A stretch of DNA of 29,465 bases, from positions 1 through 29,465 of the forward strand of contig CAZMZP010000084.1 in NCBI GenBank assembly GCA_964570935.1, given 5' to 3'. The translations under genes and the position numbers were made by a program. The DNA comes from JAFGJU01 sp964570935. GTDB taxonomy: Bacteria; Eisenbacteria; RBG-16-71-46; JAFGJU01. A model generated the notes under the pieces. The model had not been told where the DNA came from. It saw only the letters and a program-made list of their open reading frames with translations, and made no database searches. Numbering within the stretch: position 1 is the first letter of the stretch; each line of letters opens with the position of its first letter. Shown piece after piece: positions 1-8,247 of the stretch.

Positions 1-369
1 GCCTTCCACCGGAACGACCCGGCCGGGCAGCGACGATCTAAACCTGTACTCGCCCGTCTCGGCAGGAATCACCGTCACGTTGGCCAGCACCTCCTGGGAT
101 GGGCTCAACGAAACGCCCAGGGCGACGCTGTCCGCCGGCACCTCAGACCCGGAGCCGTCGGGCGCGGCCGGCGCTTGTCTTACCAGCTTCATACCGCAAA
201 TCGGGCAATCTCCGGGATGATCCTGCACTATCTGCGGATGCATCGGGCAGACGTACAGTTCTTCCGCCTGCGAGCGAGTCTCCGTTGACCTGCCCAATGT
301 CATGTACAGTATCGCCGCGACCAACACCACGACGACGAGAACCACCGCTAGCAGTGTGAGTCGTCTCAT
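1..369 (-). CDS. CusB-like heavy-metal efflux periplasmic adaptor, N-terminal part
   Basis: Only the first 123 codons are present; the gene runs off the left edge. Translation from the ATG at 369 gives a membrane anchor (about residues 5-23, rich in Leu, Val and Ala), then a heavy-metal-binding domain at about 39-63 with the pattern YVCPMHP...GDCPICGMKL. Cys41, Met43, His44, Cys55, Cys58 and Met60 are the likely metal ligands. This domain is characteristic of CusB/CzcB-type membrane fusion proteins of RND metal exporters. A beta-rich stretch typical of the adaptor core then begins (residues 85 on). A GAGG ribosome-binding site lies 7 nt upstream. The gene sits 41 bp downstream of the TolC-family gene on the same strand, so an RND pump gene would be expected next, outside the window. 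The metal (Cu, Ag or other) cannot be decided here. Confidence 0.9.
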   Translation of the reverse strand, partial: MRRLTLLAVVLVVVVLVAAILYMTLGRSTETRSQAEELYVCPMHPQIVQDHPGDCPICGMKLVRQAPAAPDGSGSEVPADSVALGVSLSPSQEVLANVTVIPAETGEYRFRSSLPGRVVPVEG

Positions 370-410
370 GTCTGCCTCAATCCCCGGCGGCGCTTGAGCG
401 CGCTGCCGGC

Positions 411-1790
411 CTACAGAATGCGTCCAATTACTGCTTCCAACTCCGCCTTCTTGACGAAGAACTCGACTGCCAGGAGGGCCTTTTCAGTCCGGAGCGCCGT
501 CAGACTCATGCGCACGTCGTTCACGCCGGCCCGGGTCGACCTTCCCGCCTCATACTCGGACAGCTCAGACTTCATGGCGTCTTCTGCGTGCGCCAGGAGT
601 GTGTCGCTCACCAGCCGGTATTGAGAAGCCAGCGCCCCGGCCTCGGCGTGCAGACTCCGCGCCTGTGAGAGACTCCTGAGGCGGCCGCCGCGGAGCTCGG
701 CTGCGGCCTTCTCGAGACCGGCCTTCCGTTCGATGACGGCGGCTTTCTGACTCCCCCTGCCCCAGAGCGGGATGGGGGCGCTCACCTCCACGGAAACCCT
801 GTCGTCCAATCCGCCCGCGCCCGACATGCCGGCGCCGTCCAGGTCGGGGGCCGCTTGTTCTTGTGAGCCCCGCCTGAAGCCGTATTTGAAACCGAGCATT
901 ACGTCCGGAAGATACTCAAGCCGGGCCCGGCGCCATTCCCAGTAGGACGAAACCGAGTCTGACTTCATGGCCGCTATGGACGGAGACTCCTCGAGGACGG
1001 GTGACGCCCAATCCAGCTCGGGCATGTGGACCGTGGCCGGCAGGGGGGCGGGGTCGGCCAGTGAGGCGGCGTCCGGCCTGCCGATTGCCTCCGCGAGCTC
1101 CCAGCGGGCTTTCTCGATCTCTCCGTTGAGCGAGACGACCTCCTGGGAGATTCTCCCTCTCTCGATCTCGGCTTTAAGGAGGATAGCGCGGCTGTCCATG
1201 CCCGACCCCACGGCAATGGCCGCGGCCGAGACGGTCTCGCCCGCTATTGTGAGGGCTTCTTCGAGGTTGACCGCCCGCGTCAGGAGGCCCGCGAGGCGGA
1301 AGTAGCCCGCAGCGACCCTCGCCCTTATTGCCCAGCGTTCGGCGTCGGCATAGCGGCGCGCGGCTTCGAGCCTGCTGACCGCTGCGCGGCGCGAATAGAC
1401 TGGCTTTGTGAACCAGGGCACGGTCTGAGAGATTCCCACCTGTTGTTGCGTCATGGGGTCTTCACCCAGTCTAAAATCCGTGGGCGCGTCCATGATTCCG
1501 AAAGACAGGACGGGGTTCATCCACTCAGAGGCCCTTGACCTTTCAGCCTCCGCCTCCAGGACCATCGCGTCCTGCCTGGCCAGGTCCGGATGCAGGAGCA
1601 GCGCTTCGCTGACGTAAGCCGTCAACAAGGTGTCACCCGGCCAGCGGTATCCGTCAACCGAAGACGTAAGGGCCGAGGAAGAAGCGGGCGCTGGAGACGC
1701 AAGGGCGGCGGAAGCTGCAACTACGGGCGCAATCACCGCGAAGCAGGCCAGGAACGCAACCAGCAGCTGCGTGCGATTAGGGCCGAACAT
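411..1790 (-). CDS. TolC-family outer-membrane efflux protein
   Basis: Outer-membrane channel of a tripartite efflux system, expected to dock with the CusB-like adaptor encoded 41 bp downstream. I place the start at the ATG at 1790 (459 aa). GGGGGAG lies just upstream, and the protein then begins with a signal peptide (about residues 1-32). The open frame continues up to 1865, but that part overlaps the end of the previous gene and has no signal-like start. Two long, Ala/Glu/Arg-rich helical stretches (about 70-210 and 300-455) flank beta segments. This is the duplicated helical hairpin pattern of outer-membrane factors, including the usual NPxLSFG, QVGISQTVPW and VSVEVSAPIPLWGRG segments. 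The length is normal for CusC/CzcC-like members. No lipobox Cys is seen, so it is probably not lipid-anchored. Confidence 0.9.
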   Translation of the reverse strand: MFGPNRTQLLVAFLACFAVIAPVVAASAALASPAPASSSALTSSVDGYRWPGDTLLTAYVSEALLLHPDLARQDAMVLEAEAERSRASEWMNPVLSFGIMDAPTDFRLGEDPMTQQQVGISQTVPWFTKPVYSRRAAVSRLEAARRYADAERWAIRARVAAGYFRLAGLLTRAVNLEEALTIAGETVSAAAIAVGSGMDSRAILLKAEIERGRISQEVVSLNGEIEKARWELAEAIGRPDAASLADPAPLPATVHMPELDWASPVLEESPSIAAMKSDSVSSYWEWRRARLEYLPDVMLGFKYGFRRGSQEQAAPDLDGAGMSGAGGLDDRVSVEVSAPIPLWGRGSQKAAVIERKAGLEKAAAELRGGRLRSLSQARSLHAEAGALASQYRLVSDTLLAHAEDAMKSELSEYEAGRSTRAGVNDVRMSLTALRTEKALLAVEFFVKKAELEAVIGRIL

Positions 1791-1861
1791 GAGCTCCCCC
1801 CGGGGTGCTGAGGCAATTCCGGCTGACCGGGCGCACCACCCATCACAACCACCCACCCGTA

Positions 1862-3715
1862 TCACCGTCCTTCGGCGCCGGGAATCTCGAATTCTATGCC
1901 TGCCATCCAGTCGGCCAGCTCGAGCGCGACCGACCAGTTTCCCCTGCGGATTATGTTCTGGGTCGATAAGAGCTGAAGGTCACCGATTGCCAGCGCGGTG
2001 CCGGAGAGTGAGATGGCCACAACTGCGGGCGTGGTGGACAGATCGTTCTTCGCCGGGGCGGTGCCCGTCAACTCCGGCCTCAGGCCCAGACCGCCCTCCA
2101 ACCCCCATGCCGACCTCGAGCCAAGCAGCCTGGCCGTGCCACCCACGGCCTCTACCGCCGCGGACCTGAACGAGTGAGTTTTCTCTGTGCCGAAGAGGAG
2201 CTCCGGGAAGGTGTGGTGCCTGCCGAGGGTCTTGGCGATGTCAGGCTCGAAAACCACGTAGGGCAGGAACCTCATCTCGTACTGACTGGTCAGAGCGTGC
2301 ACGGGGACTTCCCTGTCGGTGAACCCCTGATCCCTGAACCATTGGCCCACCGGGTTCCGCACGCCGACCGTGGTGTAGGGTTCGTTGATGAACACCCATC
2401 TGAGGCTCTCGCGCTTGAGGTTTCCGGTGTAGACGTGGCCTTCGCTTCTGACCGGATTGATTATCATCACCCCGTAGGCTCCGTCAACGTTCACAACGCC
2501 GTCTTCTATGCCCCAGACCCAGAATCCCTTGTCTCTCATCAGGCCTGCGAAGCGAGTCAGGCCGTTCAATGGGTCACACACGTCGGGCCCGTAGCCGCGA
2601 ACATCCAGTATAAGCCGCGCGCCGATGCCGCCGATGGGAGACAAAAGCGTGAGAATCGTCTTTCTGGAGCCGTCGCTGCCGACGAACTCTATCGACCCGT
2701 CGCGCTCCAGCTGGGCGGTGAACGTGAGCTCGCCCGTTGCGCCCCGCACTTCCTCGGGGTCAATGAACCCGCCGTCTATGTGGACCTTGAGGTCTGCGGT
2801 GCCGTCGACACGGATTCTGACCTTCACCGTGCGGCCGGTCACGACCGTGTACTCCGGGACTATGCGACAGGACGGCGCTTCCTCCCTGCCGGCCAGCCAG
2901 TTGAACAGGGCCCTGGCGAATTCGCGATTCCTGCCGCTGTCTATTCCTATGCGGGCCTGCCCGCCGTTTACCAGAAACTGGCTGTCTCCGATGCACGCGA
3001 CGCGACCTTTCCCGCGCTCCGCCGCGGCCCCGATGACGGCCCCCGACGGCTTCGCCGAGTCATACGCCGCAAGGATGGGAAACGCGGACTTGGCCAGCAT
3101 CATCTGCACGGCGATGGGCACGGAGACACTGTCGATTCCGAAGTGTCCGGAACGGGCGCGAATCCATTGGCCGGCGGTCCCGCCGGCCGCGCCGGCCTCG
3201 TCAACGACGGTCCTGTTTGTGAGCAGCATCCCGAACTTGGACGCGAGCGGGTTCTGAAAATTGTCCCCATCTTGGCCGCCCTCCGCCAGAATGAGCAGAC
3301 CACCGCCGTTGTTGACGTAGTCCTCAACGGCCTTGATCTCCTTCGCAGTGTATTTCTGGCCGGTCGCGGGCCCCATCACGAAAACGCTTCCGCGCGGTTC
3401 CACCTGGAGCGAAAAGGTTACCGGAAGGTTCACCTCGCTCACGAGGAACCCTTCTTCTCGCAGCAAGACACCCAGCTCGGAATACCCGAAGAACCCGACG
3501 TCGTACGGAGACCAGAACTGTTCCCTGCTTCCGTCGAATATGACCATGTCGAACGCGTTCACCGGCTCCTGTCCGGCCTGTGCCTCGAGCGACGGCGCAA
3601 AGGCCGCCGAAAAAGCGCCGAGAACGACCGCGGCCGCCGCGGCGGCGGCCAGTGACGACCTATTCGCAATGCGTGATGGGCAGATACGCCGGAAAGCGCC
3701 AAAGAGTCTTGTCAC
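1862..3715 (-). CDS. Secreted protein with two GATase1-like (DUF4350-type) domains, function unknown
   Basis: First gene of the metal-efflux operon, 617 aa from a GTG at 3715. The start is chosen because GGAGGAGAG lies upstream, a clear signal peptide follows (MTRLFGAF..., then an Ala-rich core ending near AQA), and the predicted promoter transcribes from about 3797. The upstream ATG candidates at 3883 and 3805 would lie at or before that start site. The N-terminal half has the look of a glutamine-amidotransferase-like fold of the DUF4350 type: DMVIFDGS, then YTAKEIKAVEDYVNNGGGLL, then GRVACIGDSQFL and FARALFNWLAG. The C-terminal half repeats the plan (LILDVRGYG... ALAIGDLQLL ... ALELADWMAG). 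No Cys-His-Glu catalytic triad is evident, so a binding or sensory role is as likely as catalysis. It is separated by 71 bp from the TolC-family gene. Its link to metal export is inferred from position only. Confidence 0.75.
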   Translation of the reverse strand: MTRLFGAFRRICPSRIANRSSLAAAAAAAVVLGAFSAAFAPSLEAQAGQEPVNAFDMVIFDGSREQFWSPYDVGFFGYSELGVLLREEGFLVSEVNLPVTFSLQVEPRGSVFVMGPATGQKYTAKEIKAVEDYVNNGGGLLILAEGGQDGDNFQNPLASKFGMLLTNRTVVDEAGAAGGTAGQWIRARSGHFGIDSVSVPIAVQMMLAKSAFPILAAYDSAKPSGAVIGAAAERGKGRVACIGDSQFLVNGGQARIGIDSGRNREFARALFNWLAGREEAPSCRIVPEYTVVTGRTVKVRIRVDGTADLKVHIDGGFIDPEEVRGATGELTFTAQLERDGSIEFVGSDGSRKTILTLLSPIGGIGARLILDVRGYGPDVCDPLNGLTRFAGLMRDKGFWVWGIEDGVVNVDGAYGVMIINPVRSEGHVYTGNLKRESLRWVFINEPYTTVGVRNPVGQWFRDQGFTDREVPVHALTSQYEMRFLPYVVFEPDIAKTLGRHHTFPELLFGTEKTHSFRSAAVEAVGGTARLLGSRSAWGLEGGLGLRPELTGTAPAKNDLSTTPAVVAISLSGTALAIGDLQLLSTQNIIRRGNWSVALELADWMAGIEFEIPGAEGR

Positions 3716-3803
3716 TGCTCTCTCCTCCAGGGACACGGCGCGCGGCCGCGCGCCTCGCCGGGCGACCTTCAACGTTAAACACCAGGTCAGCTGATTATCT
3801 CCC

Positions 3804-3832
3804 ATGTTACGTGGATTCACGGGCACTGTCAA
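3804..3832 (-). promoter_or_regulatory. Predicted sigma-70-type promoter of the efflux operon
   Basis: On the minus strand TTGACA (3832-3827) is followed after exactly 17 bp by TAACAT (3809-3804). The -35 is a perfect consensus match and the -10 matches four of six. Transcription would start near 3797, giving a leader of roughly 80 nt before the GTG at 3715. The position supports that start over the longer open frame. The TGTCAA that forms the -35 complement resembles the TGTCAC direct repeats further upstream. Confidence 0.7.
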
Positions 3833-3888
3833 CCCGCGCGCCAGAAGCGGGCCGCCCTCAGGCGCCCGCGACGCATCACACATCGCTC

Positions 3889-3920
3889 TTTATGTCACGA
3901 GGCGCACTCATTTGTCACAA
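3889..3920. repeat. Direct repeat TGTCAC spaced 20 bp, candidate operator
   Basis: TGTCAC occurs at 3893-3898 and again at 3913-3918, each preceded by AT-rich bases (TTTA and CATT). The 20-bp offset places the two copies on the same face of the helix. AraC-family proteins usually bind direct repeats about two turns apart, and an AraC-type gene lies next to this site. The copies lie upstream of the predicted minus-strand promoter. That they are the regulator's binding site is inference. Confidence 0.35.
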
Positions 3921-4224
3921 TCCGCCCCCGCTTATTCCTTGCGCGTGCCGACGCCAGCGCCGATTCTGGACGGTGTGGCCTGCCTGCGACCACAGCCGAT
4001 GACCCGGCGCCACAAATCGCCAGCGGCACGGCCGGGGCCGGCGAGCTCTCTTCTGCATGACCGGGAGGTGAGGAACGAGAGCGACATCTCAAGCAGAAAC
4101 TGCCAGGCGACCGGCAGGCGAGCGCGCGGCCGGACGCGGCCTCAAGCATCTGTGTCTGCTCGGACACGACGCGCGGACAATCTCGGCCCTGGGTAGACTC
4201 CTGGGGAAGACGGTCTACCTCGAC

Positions 4225-4887
4225 GTGCCGGGCAGCTTCCAGGAATGTCTCACTCTGCTCTGCACCAGGGGCCGGGTGTACGCGTTCGTCGTGGACCCCG
4301 GCTGCTGCGAGGACGCGGCCAAGCTCCTTGAATTCCTTTCCGAACGCCAGTCGGCCGTTCCCACGTTTGTGTTCACCACCTCTGAAGACGTTCGACTTGC
4401 GGCCCTCATGCAACGCCTCGGCGTCACGCGTGTTTTCAGAAAACCCAGGGACATATGGAAGTTGTCTGAGGAAATCCAGCGCGAACTGGGTCAGGAAGGG
4501 AGCGGGGTCCAACCTCGCACCAGAAGCGCCATGAGGGAGGTGGTGGCGCGGGCGATAGATTTCATAACCGAGAACCTGCCGGAGATACACACCGCGGCGG
4601 ACGTGAGCAGGCACGTCAACGTCAGCCGAGAACACCTCTCTCGCCAGTTCACGAAGTACACGAGCTGTACTCTCTGGGATTTCGTCACCGTTTGTAGAAT
4701 GGAGCTGGCCAGAGAGCTCCTCCGCGAACAACGCATGTCGGTCAAAGAGATCTCGTCCCGGGTCGGCTACGGGTCCCAGTCAAGTTTCTTCCGCGCGTTC
4801 GCCGGCCTCACCGGCCTCACGCCCAACCAGTACAGGAAGGCCACCCAGGACCCCGGGTACCACCCTGAGCCCGGCGGGGGGCCGTGA
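4225..4887 (+). CDS. Receiver-AraC family transcriptional regulator (start uncertain)
   Basis: The C-terminal part (about residues 105-205 from the GTG at 4225) is a full AraC/XylS two-helix-turn-helix DNA-binding domain: HTAADVSRHVNVSREHLSRQF, then MSVKEISSRVGYGSQSSFFRAF and GLTPNQYRK. The N-terminal part resembles a response-regulator receiver. FVVDPG offers a phosphoacceptor-like Asp24, FTTSED the conserved Thr/Ser, and VFRKP the conserved Lys-Pro. The GTG at 4225 cuts off the first strand and helix of that fold. The same frame upstream, back to about 4141, encodes a fitting beginning (LCLLGHDARTISALGRLLG), but there is no ATG, GTG or TTG between the stop at 4069 and 4225. The true start may be a CTG (4150 or 4156), or there is a frameshift. 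It probably controls the divergent efflux operon. Its stop lies 9 bp from that of the convergent M20 peptidase gene. Confidence 0.8.
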   Translation: MPGSFQECLTLLCTRGRVYAFVVDPGCCEDAAKLLEFLSERQSAVPTFVFTTSEDVRLAALMQRLGVTRVFRKPRDIWKLSEEIQRELGQEGSGVQPRTRSAMREVVARAIDFITENLPEIHTAADVSRHVNVSREHLSRQFTKYTSCTLWDFVTVCRMELARELLREQRMSVKEISSRVGYGSQSSFFRAFAGLTGLTPNQYRKATQDPGYHPEPGGGP

Positions 4888-4896
4888 GGTTCGTGC

Positions 4897-6207
4897 TCAT
4901 GTGCAGAATCGCTCAAGCACTCTGTAAAGCATAAGCGTGCCCCGCGTCAGGTTGTCGACGGAAACCCGCTCGTCCACGCCGTGTATGGTGTCCACTTCGT
5001 CCCAGGTGAGAAACGTCGGGTCGAACCCGTAGCAGACCATGCCCTTCTCCCGCAGGAAACCCGAATCCGTGCCTCCGGGAGACATGTAGGGCAAGAACCC
5101 CGCGCTCGGCTCCGCCTCTTTCACGCAGCTCTCCAGCACCGGCCAGAGCTCCGTGTCCGTTCTGGACTCGGTCCCGGGCTTTTTCTGGAGTATCTCGTAC
5201 TCCACGTCGGTGAGTCCGATCAGTCTCTTCACCGTGTCGATCATCTCGTCCGGGCTGGCGCCCGGCAGCAGCCTGCAGTCGACCGACAGCTCTGCCTCCA
5301 TGGGGATGACGTTGACCTTGGTGCCGCTCCTGACAAACGTGGGGGTGGCGGTCGCCCTCACGAACGCGTTGAGCCGCTTTGCGAACTTGGAGGGGTGCGA
5401 GACCAGACACTTCTCGTCCGTGAAAATACGCTCGGCCGTGAGGCCCTGCGGCAGCATGTTGAGCTTCTCCAAGCCCGTGATGAGCTTCTCGGTGATTGGA
5501 ATCCTGGCCGTCGGAAACGCGTGTTGTCCGATCCTGGAAATGGCGTTTCCCATCTGGACGACAGGATTAAGGGCGGTCGGAATGGAGCCGTGGCCACCCT
5601 CGCCCTTGATGGTGGCTTTTATCCAGCAGATTCCCTTCTCCGCGGTCTGACACACGAAGAACTTCTTGCCGTCCACCACCACGCCGAAACCGCCTTCGTT
5701 GATGGCGTATTCGGCCGATATCTCGTCGAAGTGATTCTCTATCAGCCAGCGCGCTCCGTACGTGCCGCCAGCCTCCTCGTCGGCTGTCGCCGCAAGGATG
5801 ACGTCTCTCTTGAGTTTCAGCCCCGTCCGCTTCGCCAGCATAAGGGCCATCAGCTCCATCGCGGTGAGGTTCTTGATGTCCAGGGTTCCTCTGCCCCAGA
5901 CGAGGCCGCCGGACATTTCCGCCGCAAACGGCTTGACACTCCATCTCTCCGCCTCGACCGGCACGACGTCCAGATGCGACAGCATGAGGATGGGGGGTTT
6001 TGCTCCGCTCCCCTTGAGCCGGCCGACGACGCTGCCCCTCGTTGGCGTGGAGTTGAGAACCTTGGCTGGTATGCCTTCCCGGGCCAGAACGTCGTGCACG
6101 TACTTGGCCGCAAGAGCCTCGTTGCCGGGCGGGTTTGACGTGTCGATTCTTATGAGATCCCGGAAGATGCCCAGCAGCTCTGCTTCGAACTCCTTCTTGT
6201 CCAGCAT
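4897..6207 (-). CDS. M20-family metallopeptidase (ArgE/DapE/CPG2-like)
   Basis: Predicted cytoplasmic zinc-dependent amidohydrolase that cleaves a peptide or N-acyl amino acid bond. The 436 residues are the usual length. The metal-centre residues are all visible: His78 and Asp80 in MLSHLDVVPV, bridging Asp110 in GRGTLDIKN, the Glu144-Glu145 pair in TADEEAGG, Glu171 in INEGG and His409 in TIHGVDERV. The dimerisation (lid) domain lies at about 185-310 and begins KGEGGHGSIPT. The ATG at 6207 has a strong AGGAGG upstream. The gene is the last of an apparent MFS, macro-domain, M20 operon, 27 bp after the macro-domain gene. Substrate unknown; sequence alone does not separate carboxypeptidase, dipeptidase and aminoacylase functions in this family. 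Confidence 0.92.
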   Translation of the reverse strand: MLDKKEFEAELLGIFRDLIRIDTSNPPGNEALAAKYVHDVLAREGIPAKVLNSTPTRGSVVGRLKGSGAKPPILMLSHLDVVPVEAERWSVKPFAAEMSGGLVWGRGTLDIKNLTAMELMALMLAKRTGLKLKRDVILAATADEEAGGTYGARWLIENHFDEISAEYAINEGGFGVVVDGKKFFVCQTAEKGICWIKATIKGEGGHGSIPTALNPVVQMGNAISRIGQHAFPTARIPITEKLITGLEKLNMLPQGLTAERIFTDEKCLVSHPSKFAKRLNAFVRATATPTFVRSGTKVNVIPMEAELSVDCRLLPGASPDEMIDTVKRLIGLTDVEYEILQKKPGTESRTDTELWPVLESCVKEAEPSAGFLPYMSPGGTDSGFLREKGMVCYGFDPTFLTWDEVDTIHGVDERVSVDNLTRGTLMLYRVLERFCT

Positions 6208-6234
6208 TGAATTGCCTCCTGTCGAACCGTACTG

Positions 6235-6801
6235 TCAGCCGCCCCCGGTCTCCAGTCCCCGCTCTTCCGACTGCTTCTCGAGCTCGTCCTTGAACACGTC
6301 GAAGGCGCGTGAGCCGTACAGGGCGAAGATGACCTTCTTGAGTGAGCTGGTGCCCTGCTCCATGTAGTCCAGCACGCACTTGAGCATGATCTGCGCCGAC
6401 TTCTGCAGCTTCATGCCGCCGACGCCCGTGCCTATGGCCGGGAAGGCCATCGTTTTGACCCTTTTCTCTTCGGCGCATATGAGGGTGTTGCGCGTGACCG
6501 TCTCGACGATCCCCGCGTTGGTCTTCCGGTCGGGCCCCATGCCGGCGGCGTGAATGATGTACCGCGCTCTCAGGTCGCCCGCTCCCGTGGCCACGGCCTG
6601 GCCCAGGCCGATGGGCGCCTGCTCGTCGCATTCTTCCTGTATGCTCGGCCCACCCTTCGTCCTGATGGCCCCGGCCACGCCGGTTCCCAGGATAAGGTCC
6701 GTGTTTGCGGCGTTGACTATTGCGTCCACTTCCAGTTCGGTTATGTCACCCTCTATGAGCTCGACGGTGCTCTCGCCGATCCTGAGTTTTACTACTTCCA
6801 T
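6235..6801 (-). CDS. Macro-domain protein (ADP-ribose binding or hydrolase)
   Basis: A stand-alone macro domain of 188 aa. The signature GDIT (Asp19) is followed by DAIVNAANTDL with Asn30 and Asn33, the first phosphate loop GTGVAGAI (39-46), IIHAAGM (82-88) and the second loop AIGTGVGG (122-129). Macro domains bind ADP-ribose. Bacterial members remove ADP-ribose from proteins or nucleic acids, or deacetylate O-acetyl-ADP-ribose. Both loops are intact, so ligand binding is likely; catalysis is unproven. The ATG at 6801 has AGAGGTGA upstream. The gene lies between an MFS transporter (64 bp upstream) and the M20 peptidase (27 bp downstream). I see no ADP-ribosyltransferase partner, so it does not look like a DarT/DarG pair. 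Confidence 0.93.
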   Translation of the reverse strand: MEVVKLRIGESTVELIEGDITELEVDAIVNAANTDLILGTGVAGAIRTKGGPSIQEECDEQAPIGLGQAVATGAGDLRARYIIHAAGMGPDRKTNAGIVETVTRNTLICAEEKRVKTMAFPAIGTGVGGMKLQKSAQIMLKCVLDYMEQGTSSLKKVIFALYGSRAFDVFKDELEKQSEERGLETGGG

Positions 6802-6865
6802 GAACTTTCACCTCTTCCGGACTGCCGCACCGGGAAGCCCCGGCGGCCGTTCGTTCCCACCATCT

Positions 6866-8197
6866 TCACCCGGCCGCGGCCTTACGTCCAGCATTAAGTG
6901 GCGGTGTTTTGAGGAGAGTGACCAGTGCGACAGCTGCAATGAAAGAGGCGACTTCCGCGCCCAGCGTCCACTTGGGCAGCGCCGCAAGGCCGATGGCGTC
7001 GCCTATCGCGCCTCCCAGGAGGCTCCCGACCGCAAGCGACACGGCGAACACGCCGCTCAGAATCCCGAGCCCGCCGGCCCTTCTCGACTCGCCGCTGAGC
7101 TCAGAAACAAGGGCGATCGAGCTGACGTTGAACGGCGGATATACCGGCACGCACAGGAGGACGGATACGAAAACCGGATCCACGGTGAGCGAGACCAGGC
7201 CGTAGGTAACGACGTAGGCAAGCATCGCGACCAGGAGGACCCGCACTGAGCCGAACGTGTCCACGAGCTTCCCCGCCGGTCTGAACGCGAGCATGCCGAA
7301 AAGGGCCGAGAGGGCCATGACCCATCCCACCGCGCCCGTGGAGCCCTTGATGTGCTCGGTCATGTAGACCGAGAAATTGCCGAAATAGATCCACACGCCG
7401 GCGGTGGCGACGCCCACCAGCAGCAATGTCGCGGCCAGCGATTTCGACCCGTAGAGGACGCGCAGGTCAGCGACCAGCCGCCCCGCCCATCCTCCGCCGT
7501 TCTCGCGGGCGATGCCGCGCCGACGCCCGGTCGGACCCGTTTCAGGGTCCGCATTGGCGCCGTCGTCTTCCACGCTTCGGCGTAGATACATGGGCCTCAG
7601 CGTCACCGACACCAGGCCCAGCAAGACCGCGGCCAGGGCCGCGCTTCCCAGCAGCACGCTGCGAACCGGAATCCCGAGCTCCGGGTCGAAGAGGTACGCG
7701 CAGGCGATGCCGCCCACGAACCACCCCAAACTGTTGAACACCATCAGGTCGCCGACGGCCCGTCCCTTCTCTGCTTCCCTGAGGAGAGTGACGTAGGACA
7801 GCGAGATGGGTGAAACAGCCGCGTAGAAGAGCGATGCTGCCGCGGTGGTCAGGACCACGGAGACGGCTGAGTCCGATGCGCTGAGGCCGACCAGGCAGGC
7901 GGCATAACCGGCTAACCCAATGACCACAAAAGGTTTGAGCTTCTTGGTGTAATCTGCCAGCGCGCCCCAGAAATTGCTGGCGACGAACTTTGTCAACGCC
8001 GGCACCGCCAGGACCGAGGCGATGGTCAGGAGACTTGTGCCCTCGAAGGTCCGCCTCACGTAAAGCGGGACGAAAATCATGATTATGGTAAGGCAGATCC
8101 CCTCGGCAACCGCCGCGAGGTAAATGGGCGCGAGATACCGGTAAAGAAGTGTGCGCTTGTCTATGGCCAGTTCCTTTTTCGCTCGCGCCTCCGCCAA
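6866..8197 (-). CDS. Major facilitator superfamily transporter
   Basis: Inner-membrane secondary transporter of 443 aa with about 12 hydrophobic segments in two halves joined by a charged, flexible loop (about 205-235, rich in Arg, Asp and Gly). The loop after helix 2 contains the partial MFS motif WGALADYTKKLKP. The second half carries the equivalent RPAGKLVDTFGSVR. The substrate cannot be read from sequence. The start is the TTG at 8197: it is the only plausible initiation codon between the upstream in-frame stop and the first helix, and the predicted promoter at 8248-8276 lies just ahead. Its ribosome-binding site is poor (GGGTGG, rather distant). First gene of the operon with the macro-domain and M20 genes, which suggests import of a peptide-like or nucleotide-derived compound or export of a product. 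Confidence 0.88.
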   Translation of the reverse strand: MAEARAKKELAIDKRTLLYRYLAPIYLAAVAEGICLTIIMIFVPLYVRRTFEGTSLLTIASVLAVPALTKFVASNFWGALADYTKKLKPFVVIGLAGYAACLVGLSASDSAVSVVLTTAAASLFYAAVSPISLSYVTLLREAEKGRAVGDLMVFNSLGWFVGGIACAYLFDPELGIPVRSVLLGSAALAAVLLGLVSVTLRPMYLRRSVEDDGANADPETGPTGRRRGIARENGGGWAGRLVADLRVLYGSKSLAATLLLVGVATAGVWIYFGNFSVYMTEHIKGSTGAVGWVMALSALFGMLAFRPAGKLVDTFGSVRVLLVAMLAYVVTYGLVSLTVDPVFVSVLLCVPVYPPFNVSSIALVSELSGESRRAGGLGILSGVFAVSLAVGSLLGGAIGDAIGLAALPKWTLGAEVASFIAAVALVTLLKTPPLNAGRKAAAG

Positions 8198-8247
8198 CCG
8201 GACGAGAGACCACCCAGGTGCAACCCGGGCCTTCGCGAGAGAAAACG

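Larger units (their letters stand above)
3716..4224. other. Divergent intergenic region between the efflux operon and the AraC-type regulator
   Basis: About 500 bases separate the two divergent genes. The region holds the minus-strand promoter at 3804-3832 and direct repeats at 3893 and 3913. It also holds a stretch (about 4141-4224) that, in the frame of the regulator gene, reads as the beginning of a receiver-like domain but lacks an ATG, GTG or TTG. Apart from that I see no convincing gene: the open frames here lack ribosome-binding sites, and their translations are Arg/Pro-rich without recognisable motifs. Confidence 0.6.

Noticed and set aside
2174..3655. Long plus-strand open frame (493 codons) opposite the GATase1-like gene
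   Set aside because: Antisense shadow in GC-rich DNA; no ribosome-binding site or domain, while the minus strand has a signal peptide, promoter and coherent fold.
3804..4196. Plus-strand open frame of 130 codons upstream of the AraC-type gene
   Set aside because: No ribosome-binding site at its start, Arg/Pro-rich, overlaps the opposite-strand promoter; most likely non-coding.
4888..4896. Terminator between the convergent AraC-type and M20 genes
   Set aside because: Only nine bases separate the stops, and I found no convincing hairpin with a T-run in the vicinity.
5567..6631. Minus-strand open frame of 354 codons across the macro and M20 genes
   Set aside because: Reads both conserved genes in the wrong frame; extreme Arg/Gly/His content.
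6235..6801. Macro-domain protein as a DarG-type antitoxin
   Set aside because: No ADP-ribosyltransferase toxin is adjacent, and the protein has only the macro domain.
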